Under the pieces are notes generated by a model. It had not been told where the DNA came from. It ran no database searches and saw only the letters and a program-made list of their open reading frames with translations. Below are positions 6,335 through 12,862 of a stretch of 14,000 nucleotides of DNA, in pieces. The first letter of the stretch is position 1; every line of letters begins with the position of its first letter. Source of the DNA: Acetobacteraceae bacterium (lineage in GTDB: Bacteria > Pseudomonadota > Alphaproteobacteria > Acetobacterales > Acetobacteraceae); assembly GCA_030039695.1 (NCBI GenBank), contig JASHVB010000643.1, positions 1 through 14,000 on the forward strand, written 5' to 3'. The position numbers and the translations under genes are program-made.

Positions 6335-8477
6335 GGCGGGGGCCTTGGATTTCCATGTGGCGAGTCTGCTGCGCCCAGAGCTGGCGGTACGTGGCGCAGC
6401 GTTGGAGCAAGACGTGGTGCGGCGCGACGTCCATCACCTTGCCCTTGTCCAAAACGGCGATTTGATCGCACTCGGTCAGCGACGACAGGCGGTGCGAGAC
6501 GATCACCATCGTCCGCCCCTTGGCGATGCGCACCAGGTTGGCATTGACCAGCGCCTCGCTTTCCGGGTCGAGCGCGCTCGTCGCCTCATCCAGGATGAGG
6601 ATGCGCGGATCTGTCACCAGTGCCCGCGCGATGGCGAGGCGCTGCTTCTGACCACCCGAAAGGTTGGGCGAGCCCTCCTCGATGTAGGTTTCATAGCCGT
6701 TCGGCATTCGCTCGATGAATTCCTCGGCGCCGGCAAGGCGGGCCGCACGCACCGCGTCGTCCAGTGTCAGGCCGGGCCGGCCGGCCAGGATGTTCTCGCG
6801 GATCGAGCCGCGGAACAGGAAGTTGTCCTGCAGCACGACACCCAAACTCTCGCGCAGATGGCGCAGGTTAATCTCGCGCAGGTCGGCGCCATCGATTTTC
6901 ACATAGCCTGTGTAGTCACGGTTGATGCCCTGCAGCAGGCGCGTGATGGTTGATTTCCCCGATCCCGATCGGCCGACGAGTCCAAGCATCGTGCCCGCCG
7001 GGACGGAGAAGCCGACGCGGTCAAGCGCCGGCGTGTTGGTCCCGGCGTAAGTAAAGGTGACATCGTCAAAGCTGATTGCGCCAGAGAAGCGTGGGCGGAG
7101 CCCGCCGGACGCCGCATTCACTTCCAAAGGCCGATTCAGTACCGATGCGACCTGACCAATGGAAGTGCCGACCTGTTCGTAATCCTCCAGCAGACGGGCG
7201 AACCCGACCAGAGGCATAGCGACGCGTTGCGACAGCATCATGAAGGCGAACAGGCTACCGACCATGTAACCGTTCTTGTCGCTCATCGCCAGGTATACAC
7301 CGAGCATGACGACGCCGATCCACATGAACCGTTCGACTGGTGTCACGAGCGTTTGCGGCCAGTTGGAAAGCCGGCCGAACGCAATGCGGCATTTGCCAGC
7401 ATCGGCGACGCGTTCATCCCACAGCGACTTGCGCTGCGGCTCCAATGCGAGCGCCTTCACCGTCTTGATTCCGAATATCGTCTCTCCGAGTGCGGCCTGC
7501 TTCTTGGTCTCGGCGTCAACGACGCGCTTGAACACCACACGCAACGGTCGGAGAGAGGCGAGGATGATGAGACCGATAATGGACGCGCAGACCACCACGA
7601 GCCAGGCGAGCGTCTCATTCAGCCAAAACAGAAACGGCAGCAATACGCAAAGCGTCATCATGTCCAGGGTGGTGGACAGCAGCTTGCCGGTCAGGAATTC
7701 GCGCACGCGCTGGATCTGACTGATATTGTACATCGTCTCGCCGGCCGGATGCCGCTCGAAATAATCCAGCGGCAGGCGTATCAGGCGATTGAAAACGTGC
7801 AGGTTCAGCTTGGCGTCGATCCGCGTGCCAACGACGACGACGATCAGCCGGCGCACAAACCCTAACATCGTCTCGTACGCGATGGCGATGAGCATAATAG
7901 TCGAAACCAGAATCAACGTGGAATAGCTGTGGTGCATCAGCACCTTGTCTACCACGGTCATGACCAGGAACGGCGGGAAGAGCGTCAGGAGACTGAGGGT
8001 GAGCGACGCGATCAAGACGTCGCGCAGTGCGCCCTTCTCTCTCATGACCAGGCGGGCGAGCCAGCCCAGCGAGAACGGCTCGTCGGCCTCTGTGGCCCCG
8101 CGTTCGGCGCGCAGCAAGATTGCCTCGCCGGCCCACACCTCCGCAAGCCGCGCCTCGTCAACCGGAACCGCCGATTCGGCCGCGCGGCCGCGCGGGTCCT
8201 TCAGGAAGACGACATTGTGCTCGACGTTAACGCCGGTCAGCAGGCCCGCGGTGCCATCGGCAAACAGCAACACCACCGGGCCGGTGTTGTTGAAGTGCAG
8301 CAGATGGCGCCAACGCAGCCGCACCGCGCGCGACCAGAGGCCGGAGTTCTGCGCCCAGGCGGACAGGGAGGCGGCCGACGGCACCGTCTCGCCGACCGGA
8401 CTGCGGTACTCATCCGGATCAAGTTCCATCCCGTGGTAGCGCCCTGCGAGGATCATCGCGAGCAGCCGGGAATGCAT
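6297..8477 (-). CDS. Type I secretion ABC exporter with degenerate C39-like domain (HlyB type)
   Basis: This 726-residue protein is the fused permease-ATPase of a type I secretion system, exporting an unprocessed protein across the inner membrane. Residues 1-125 are a C39 peptidase-like domain (LLAMILAGRYHGMELDPDEY) lacking the catalytic Cys and His, as in HlyB, so it should bind rather than cleave substrate. Membrane segments follow at about 150-430. The ATPase domain has Walker A GRSGSGKST near 500, the Q-loop VVLQDNFLF, signature NLSGGQKQR near 604, Walker B ILILDEATSALD near 625 and H-loop SHRL near 659. The frame is open to 8615, but the extra 46 residues are low-complexity and unlike the family, so I place the start at the ATG at 8477. 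No clear ribosome binding site supports that choice; the ATG at 8456 is an alternative. It is the first gene of the operon. Confidence 0.93.
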   Translation of the reverse strand: MHSRLLAMILAGRYHGMELDPDEYRSPVGETVPSAASLSAWAQNSGLWSRAVRLRWRHLLHFNNTGPVVLLFADGTAGLLTGVNVEHNVVFLKDPRGRAAESAVPVDEARLAEVWAGEAILLRAERGATEADEPFSLGWLARLVMREKGALRDVLIASLTLSLLTLFPPFLVMTVVDKVLMHHSYSTLILVSTIMLIAIAYETMLGFVRRLIVVVVGTRIDAKLNLHVFNRLIRLPLDYFERHPAGETMYNISQIQRVREFLTGKLLSTTLDMMTLCVLLPFLFWLNETLAWLVVVCASIIGLIILASLRPLRVVFKRVVDAETKKQAALGETIFGIKTVKALALEPQRKSLWDERVADAGKCRIAFGRLSNWPQTLVTPVERFMWIGVVMLGVYLAMSDKNGYMVGSLFAFMMLSQRVAMPLVGFARLLEDYEQVGTSIGQVASVLNRPLEVNAASGGLRPRFSGAISFDDVTFTYAGTNTPALDRVGFSVPAGTMLGLVGRSGSGKSTITRLLQGINRDYTGYVKIDGADLREINLRHLRESLGVVLQDNFLFRGSIRENILAGRPGLTLDDAVRAARLAGAEEFIERMPNGYETYIEEGSPNLSGGQKQRLAIARALVTDPRILILDEATSALDPESEALVNANLVRIAKGRTMVIVSHRLSSLTECDQIAVLDKGKVMDVAPHHVLLQRCATYRQLWAQQTRHMEIQGPRHAAPAPALIQGD

Positions 8478-8565
8478 CGATGGGGTGCGGTTACCACGAG
8501 ATTCGGTCGGCCCTCTAGGGTTGGCGCCATTGCCCCGGGCGGTGCTGTTGGGCGTAGTCCGGCGC

Positions 8566-8585
8566 TCCTGCCCGGGGGGGCAGGA
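8566..8585 (-). promoter_or_regulatory. Perfect 8-bp hairpin upstream of the exporter gene
   Basis: Arms TCCTGCCC (8566-8573) and GGGCAGGA (8578-8585) pair perfectly around a GGGG loop. It lies about 90 bases before the exporter start, within the presumed leader. It has no T-run on either side, so it is more likely a leader structure than a terminator. Its function is unknown. Confidence 0.35.
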
Positions 8586-8703
8586 AATCGTTCCGTCAGG
8601 TATATCCACGAGCAACCCCTCTTTGAGGTAGATCAGGCCTCAACGGCTGCGCAGCGCGCCGTGCGACCTGCCATGCCAGGCGCCCCGAATGCGAGCGGCG
8701 TGT

Positions 8704-8717
8704 TGCCAGTTCTGGCA
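8704..8717. promoter_or_regulatory. Dyad TGCCAG-TT-CTGGCA, operator-like
   Basis: A perfect inverted repeat of 6 bp arms separated by only two bases. The spacing suits a dimeric DNA-binding protein better than an RNA hairpin. It lies about 60 bases downstream of the candidate promoter for the secretion operon. No bound regulator can be named. Confidence 0.3.
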
Positions 8718-8740
8718 GGATATTCGGACGCCGATCGGCC

Positions 8741-8761
8741 GGCCACACAGGTCGTGTGGCC
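8741..8761. promoter_or_regulatory. Perfect 8-bp inverted repeat GGCCACAC / GTGTGGCC
   Basis: The arms at 8741-8748 and 8754-8761 are separated by AGGTC. It begins just downstream of the expected start of transcription of the secretion operon. It could be an operator or the first hairpin of the leader RNA. No T-run follows on either strand. Confidence 0.35.
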
Positions 8762-8777
8762 CCTATCCACGAAAGCG

Positions 8778-8807
8778 AGTATGCGCCGCGTAGCTAGCCG
8801 ATTTCAA
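8778..8807 (-). promoter_or_regulatory. Candidate sigma70-type promoter for the secretion operon
   Basis: Read on the minus strand, TTGAAA (8802-8807, 5 of 6 to the -35 consensus) is followed after 18 bases by CATACT (8778-8783, 4 of 6 to the -10 consensus). Transcription would start near 8771 and run toward the exporter gene about 295 bases away. The match is by eye only. Confidence 0.3.
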
Positions 8808-8885
8808 CTTAATCCTTGATTTCGCAGGCGGATTGGGCCCGTCCTGTGGCGCCGCGCCGGCGACGGCAAACGTGAGGAAGTAGCC

Positions 8886-10079
8886 ATGGCAGGGATCGAC
8901 GACACCGTTGGAGCCTTTGTGCCCGGACCGCGGGCAGAGCGGGCACCGCTCGGCACCGGCCGGCTCTCCGGACTCACTTTCGCGGTCAAAGATCTGTTCG
9001 ACGTGTCCGGCGTACTCACAACGTTCGGCAACCCGGACTGGGCGCGCACGCACCCGCCGGCGATCGCCACCGCGCCGGCGGTACTGCAGCTTCTGCAGGC
9101 CGGCGCCGGCATGGCGGGCAAGACCAAGACGCAAGAGTTGGCGTACGGCCTGACTGGCGAGAACGTCTGGCACGGCACGCCGATCAATCCAGGTGCGCCG
9201 GATCGGTTTCCCGGCGGTTCGAGCTGTGGATCAGCGGCTGCCGTGGCCGGCTCGCTGGTGAATTTCGCACTCGGCTCCGACACCGGCGGCTCGGTGCGCA
9301 TCCCGGCCAGCTATTGCGGCGTGTTCGGGTTCCGTCCAACGCACGGCGCAGTCAGTCTGGCCGGCGCGTGCCCGCTGGCGCCCAGCTTTGACACCTGCGG
9401 GTGGTTCGCCCGCAGTGCTTCGCTGCTGGCGGAGGTGGGTGAGGCGCTGCTGGCCGGCCCGCGTCATGGCGCCGACGGGCCGCTACTACGCGTCGAGGAA
9501 GCTTGGGTGAATGCTCAGCCCGATGTGGCGGAGGCGCTGCGTCCGGCGCTCGAGAAGCTGGAGCAAATCCGCGGCCGCGCGGTGGGCGTGCGGATTGCGC
9601 CGGAAGGGCTCGACAGCTTCTTCGATCATTTCCGCACAGCGCAAGCAGAGGAAGCCTGGGCCTCTCTGGGGCCGTGGGTCGACGTGACCCGCCCGCGCTT
9701 CGGCCCGGGCATCGCCGAGCGGTTCGCCGCGGCGAAGGCCACGGATCCAGCGGTAGCCGCACGGGGACGGGCCTTCCGCCGGGTGCTGCAGTCGCGGATT
9801 CGGCCGTTGCTGGCCGGCGGCGCGGTTTTCGTCTACCCGACCAGCCCCTGTGCCGCTCCGTTGCTGAGCGCGACCCCGGCGGAGCAAGATGCCGTGCGGC
9901 AGGCGACGATCGGCGTCACGGCCATCGCGGGGTTCTGCGGCCTGCCGGAAGTGACGCTGCCGGTTGGTAGAGCGGGCGGCGCACCGGTCGGACTGTCGCT
10001 GGTGGCAGGCCACGGGCACGATCGCGCGCTCTTGGCGCTGACGTGCGATGCGGCGGCAGTGCTGGGGCTGGCGGTGTGA
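8886..10079 (+). CDS. Amidase-signature family hydrolase
   Basis: A 397-residue amidase-signature enzyme that would hydrolyse a carboxamide to acid and ammonia. The Ser-cisSer-Lys triad is visible: Lys35 in AVKDLFD, Ser112 in GGSSCGSAAAVAG, and nucleophile Ser136 in GSDTGGSVRIP. The 24-residue spacing of the two serines is as in other family members. The C-terminal AIAGFCGLPEVTLPVG block completes the fold. At under 400 residues it belongs to the short AMI1-like branch rather than the 450-500 residue GatA type; GatA function is unlikely because no gatB or gatC lies nearby. The start is supported by GAGGAAG about five bases before the ATG. It is cytoplasmic, with no signal peptide. It lies 82 bases before a GNAT gene on the same strand and could share a transcript with it. 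The substrate is unknown. Confidence 0.92.
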   Translation: MAGIDDTVGAFVPGPRAERAPLGTGRLSGLTFAVKDLFDVSGVLTTFGNPDWARTHPPAIATAPAVLQLLQAGAGMAGKTKTQELAYGLTGENVWHGTPINPGAPDRFPGGSSCGSAAAVAGSLVNFALGSDTGGSVRIPASYCGVFGFRPTHGAVSLAGACPLAPSFDTCGWFARSASLLAEVGEALLAGPRHGADGPLLRVEEAWVNAQPDVAEALRPALEKLEQIRGRAVGVRIAPEGLDSFFDHFRTAQAEEAWASLGPWVDVTRPRFGPGIAERFAAAKATDPAVAARGRAFRRVLQSRIRPLLAGGAVFVYPTSPCAAPLLSATPAEQDAVRQATIGVTAIAGFCGLPEVTLPVGRAGGAPVGLSLVAGHGHDRALLALTCDAAAVLGLAV

Positions 10080-10093
10080 CGACCCGACCGTCG

Positions 10094-10122
10094 TTGCGAG
10101 TCGCGCCCTGCCGGCTTGCTAT
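10094..10122 (+). promoter_or_regulatory. Weak candidate promoter before the GNAT gene
   Basis: TTGCGA at 10094-10099 (4 of 6 to -35) is followed after 17 bases by TGCTAT at 10117-10122, with TATGGT overlapping it at 10120-10125. It sits 40 bases before the acetyltransferase start. If used, the acetyltransferase would be expressed independently of the amidase. This is a low-grade match. Confidence 0.25.
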
Positions 10123-10161
10123 GGTGCCGCTCGCCTCGCAAGGACAGAGGAAGGATCGTCC

Positions 10162-10692
10162 ATGAGCAACTCGATGCAGGTTCGCCCCGCCGGTGACGCC
10201 GATATTCCCGAAATCCAGTCGATTTACGCCCATCACGTGCTGCACGGCACTGGCACGTTCGAGGAGGAACCCCCGCCGGTCGAGGAAATGCTCGAACGGT
10301 TCCGCAAAGTCGTCGACCACGACGGGTCGTGGCTGGTGGCGGTCGATGCCACGGGCGTGCTCGGCTACGCATACTATACGCAGTTCCGTGATCGGTCGGC
10401 CTATCGCTACTGCGTCGAGGACAGCGTCTATGTGCGTGAGGACGTGCGCGGCCAGGGTGTCGGCAAGGCTCTGGTGGCGAAGCTAATCGAGGACGCCACC
10501 GCACACGGTATGCGGCAGATGATTGCGGTGATCGGTGATTCGGAGAATGTCGGTTCGATCGGCGTGCACGCGACCCTGGGGTTCCACATGATCGGCACGA
10601 TGCGTTCGGTCGGTGTCAAATTCGGACGCTGGCTGGACGTCGTCTCGATGCAGCGCGCACTCGGGCGCGGCGATTTGGATCTCCCGCGCTGA
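10162..10692 (+). CDS. GNAT N-acetyltransferase, phosphinothricin acetyltransferase-like
   Basis: This 176-residue GNAT enzyme would transfer acetyl from acetyl-CoA to an amine. The opening IYAHHVLHGTGTFEEEPP (21-38) and the acetyl-CoA loop VREDVRGQGVGKALV (91-105, with Arg96-Gly-Gln-Gly-Val-Gly101) are typical of the Pat/YncA group. That group includes phosphinothricin, methionine sulfoximine and methionine N-acetyltransferases. The GFHMIGTMRSVGVKFGRWLD stretch near the end also fits this group. The frame is open from 10048, but the ATG at 10162 is chosen: AGGAAGG lies just upstream, and earlier residues do not resemble the family and would overlap the amidase gene. It may detoxify amino-acid analogues; true resistance function cannot be judged from sequence. 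It ends two bases before the convergent DUF805 gene. Confidence 0.9.
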   Translation: MSNSMQVRPAGDADIPEIQSIYAHHVLHGTGTFEEEPPPVEEMLERFRKVVDHDGSWLVAVDATGVLGYAYYTQFRDRSAYRYCVEDSVYVREDVRGQGVGKALVAKLIEDATAHGMRQMIAVIGDSENVGSIGVHATLGFHMIGTMRSVGVKFGRWLDVVSMQRALGRGDLDLPR

Positions 10693-10694
10693 CG

Positions 10695-11132
10695 TCAGTG
10701 CCCGATAGCGTCTGGCGGGCGCGCGCCATCCGGTGCGGGCCCGAACAGATTGCGCCCTTCGTCGCCAGGCACATAAACAAGCCAGCAGAAGACGCCGACG
10801 ATCGCGGCTGCGAGAACGAGCGCCAGCACGGATCGGTGGAAAGCCGAGACCACCGTGAGCGCGCCAAGCAGCGCGATCCAGATCGCATGTGCACCGGAGC
10901 GGCCCGTGTCATGCAACCGTTTCACGGTCAGCGCGAGATTAACCCAGATCAGGCTGACCGCGGCGGCGGCAACAAGCAGAATACCCGGAATCATGGTCAG
11001 ACCCGGCCGCGTCAGCACGAGACCGGCAACGACGACCATGGCCGTCACCAGCCAATCCAGGATGGTGTAGAGCAGGTAGGCGATCCGGCCGATTCGTCCG
11101 TCGAAATCGAACACCTTGTGGGTGAATGACAT
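10695..11132 (-). CDS. DUF805 domain inner-membrane protein
   Basis: A 145-residue membrane protein of the DUF805 (YhaH-like) family, of unknown function. It shows the family layout: N-terminal FDFDGRIGRIAYL (8-20), four hydrophobic segments (about 22-41, 46-69, 82-98 and 101-121), the hallmark KRLHDTGRSG loop at 71-80 and the closing PGDEGRNLFGP at 122-132. The frame is open to 11207, but the ATG at 11132 is preceded by GGGGGAGAG at good spacing and begins where family homology begins. It ends almost against the end of the GNAT gene and is divergent from the AmpG-like gene, 107 bases away. Expression is probably monocistronic. Confidence 0.88.
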   Translation of the reverse strand: MSFTHKVFDFDGRIGRIAYLLYTILDWLVTAMVVVAGLVLTRPGLTMIPGILLVAAAAVSLIWVNLALTVKRLHDTGRSGAHAIWIALLGALTVVSAFHRSVLALVLAAAIVGVFCWLVYVPGDEGRNLFGPAPDGARPPDAIGH

Positions 11133-11239
11133 TGCGTTCTCTCCCCCGCGTATCACGCACCGCGAGCCAGTCGTGCGTTGGCTGACGCGGTGCCGCAGCA
11201 GTGCCACTACCTCGCGCGCCTGCGCCGGGCCGGCCTAGC

Positions 11240-12517
11240 ATGTCGCTGAGCGATACACAGGAGACAGCCGACGTCCACGAGGCTGCTGGCACGCGGCCAG
11301 ATCTATGGGTCATGGCCGCGTATGGATTCGTCTCGGGCCTACCGCTGCCACTGTCGGGTTTCACGTTGCGACTTTGGCTTTCGGTCGGTGGCGTATCGCT
11401 CGCGGTGATCGGGCTGACAGCGAATATCGGTCTGGCCTATTCACTGAAATTCCTCTGGGCCCCATTACTCGATCACTCGGCGCCGCCGGGGGTGCTGCGC
11501 CGCTTCGGCCGCCGGCGCGGCTGGCTGCTGGCGATCCAGCCAGCCCTGGCGGCCGCAGCGGTGCTGCTGGCGCTGTCCAATCCCGCTCGTGCGCCCCTGG
11601 TCTCGCTTGCCGCCGGGGCGCTCGTGGCGTTTCTGTCAGCGAGCCAGGATATCGTCGTCGACGCCTGGCGCATCGAGCTATTCCCGCCACGCCTGCAAGG
11701 CGCGGCGATGGCTGCGTATGTCTGGGGCTATCGGATCGCGCTGCTGATCAGCACGACTGGCGTCATCGCCGCGGCAGCGCGTGTCGGCTGGCACACGTCG
11801 TTGCTGGGCGTGGCGGCGCTGATTGCGCTCGGCGTTTTCGTTACGCTGTTGGCGCCGGAACCGCACGGCGCGGTGCGCCAAGTGATTGTCGGCTTCGCGG
11901 CGCGCATGCGACACGCGGTGCTGGAACCGTTGGCCGAGTTCCTCGCGCGGCCCGGAGCCATCGGTATTTTACTGTTTGTGGCCCTGTTCAAACTCGGCGA
12001 GGCGATGGCCGGCATCATGACGGCGCCGTTCTACCGCGCGCTGGGGTTCAGCCAGGACGCAATCGCCGCAACAGGACCGTTCTCGCTGGTGGCGACACTG
12101 GCGGGCATCACGCTGGGCGGCTGGCTTGTCGCGCGCATCGGCGTGGGACGCGCGCTGCTGTGGACTGGCTGGATGCAGACGATCGCGATGGTAATGTATG
12201 TCTGGCTGTCGCTGTCTGCCGGCAACCATCGGGTGCTGTACAGCACTGTATCGGTCGAAGCGTTCGCCCAAGGTATGGCCGACGCGGCGTTCATCACCTA
12301 TCTGTCCGGTCTGTGCTCGATGGCGTTCACCGCCACGCATTACGCCCTCTTGTCATCCGTCGCCGCTTTGACCGTGCATACACTGGGGGGCTTCTCCGGG
12401 GTGCTGGCGGCAGCCTTGGGCTGGACACACTTCTACATGCTCTGCAGCTTCGCCGCGCTGCCGGCGATGCTGCTGATGGTATGGCTGTTGCGGCGCTATC
12501 CGCCCGCGGAACAATGA
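11240..12517 (+). CDS. ampG: AmpG-like MFS permease (muropeptide-recycling type)
   Basis: A 425-residue major facilitator permease of the AmpG group, which imports anhydro-muropeptides from the periplasm for peptidoglycan recycling and can influence beta-lactamase induction. AmpG-type marks are YSLKFLWAPLLD at 67-78, RRFGRRRGWL at 87-96 and SASQDIVVDAWRIEL at 133-147 with Asp137 and Asp141, followed by AAYVWGYRIALLI at 158-170. About 12 membrane segments fit the length; E. coli AmpG is longer. The ATG at 11240 is preferred over a GTG at 11201, because the extra residues are Pro/Ala-rich and AmpG homology starts later. Neither start has a strong ribosome binding site. No beta-lactamase, AmpR, NagZ or lytic transglycosylase gene is in view, so other substrates remain possible. 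Confidence 0.85.
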   Translation: MSLSDTQETADVHEAAGTRPDLWVMAAYGFVSGLPLPLSGFTLRLWLSVGGVSLAVIGLTANIGLAYSLKFLWAPLLDHSAPPGVLRRFGRRRGWLLAIQPALAAAAVLLALSNPARAPLVSLAAGALVAFLSASQDIVVDAWRIELFPPRLQGAAMAAYVWGYRIALLISTTGVIAAAARVGWHTSLLGVAALIALGVFVTLLAPEPHGAVRQVIVGFAARMRHAVLEPLAEFLARPGAIGILLFVALFKLGEAMAGIMTAPFYRALGFSQDAIAATGPFSLVATLAGITLGGWLVARIGVGRALLWTGWMQTIAMVMYVWLSLSAGNHRVLYSTVSVEAFAQGMADAAFITYLSGLCSMAFTATHYALLSSVAALTVHTLGGFSGVLAAALGWTHFYMLCSFAALPAMLLMVWLLRRYPPAEQ

Positions 12518-12862
12518 TCGTCTCCGGGAGATAGTACCGGAGGCGCTGGCCATTCCCGCATCGAGCGCGTAGCGCACGCGACCCCGGGTCAGTCCCAGCC
12601 TCTGCTGTCATTTTGCGCTGCTCTTGGACGCCGACCGCCGAGTCGGGGTAGGTGCTCGGGCGGCGAAGCTTCCAAAGCGCAGCGGAATGGGTCGGCGCCG
12701 GGGGGCTTCAACGTCCTGCCAACCTTGGTCCGCCTCGCAGCCCAGTCCCGGACGGAAATCTGCACTCGCGCCAGACAAGTCCGCCCACAGGGGTCGTCCA
12801 GCGGCGCCAGGCCACTATGACTGGTGGCGGACCCGCAATGAAGTAAGAGCAGTGCCGCAGCA
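12518..12862. other. 345-base gap between two convergent genes; no gene seen
   Basis: The AmpG-like gene and the glycosyltransferase gene end toward each other across this gap. The only structure I see is an inverted repeat just after the AmpG stop, CTCCGG at 12522-12527 and CCGGAG at 12537-12542 with a nine-base loop, and no T-run. The plus-strand frames here have no recognisable domain. The longer one is a shadow of the glycosyltransferase gene. Confidence 0.4.

Larger units (their letters stand above)
8478..8885. other. 408-base divergent control region between the secretion operon and the amidase gene
   Basis: There is no gene here. It holds a candidate minus-strand promoter at 8778-8807 and three perfect inverted repeats (8566-8585, 8704-8717, 8741-8761), listed separately. 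There are also two self-complementary words, GCCGATCGGC at 8730-8739 and GGCCGGCC at 8737-8744. I see no convincing plus-strand promoter for the amidase gene. If the promoter call is right, the secretion operon has a structured leader of nearly 300 bases. Confidence 0.4.

Noticed and set aside
8478..8615. N-terminal extension of the ABC exporter frame
   Set aside because: The extra 46 residues are low-complexity, unlike HlyB-type proteins, and cover a perfect hairpin. The start at 8477 fits the domain better.
10048..10161. Upstream start for the GNAT gene
   Set aside because: It would overlap the amidase gene end, the residues do not match the family, and the ATG at 10162 has a good ribosome binding site.
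11201..11239. GTG start for the AmpG-like permease
   Set aside because: There is no ribosome binding site and the added residues are Pro/Ala-rich; still possible but less likely than the ATG at 11240.
11305..12534. 409-codon plus-strand frame overlapping the AmpG-like gene
   Set aside because: It is a shifted shadow of the permease gene, Arg-rich and without membrane segments or domains.
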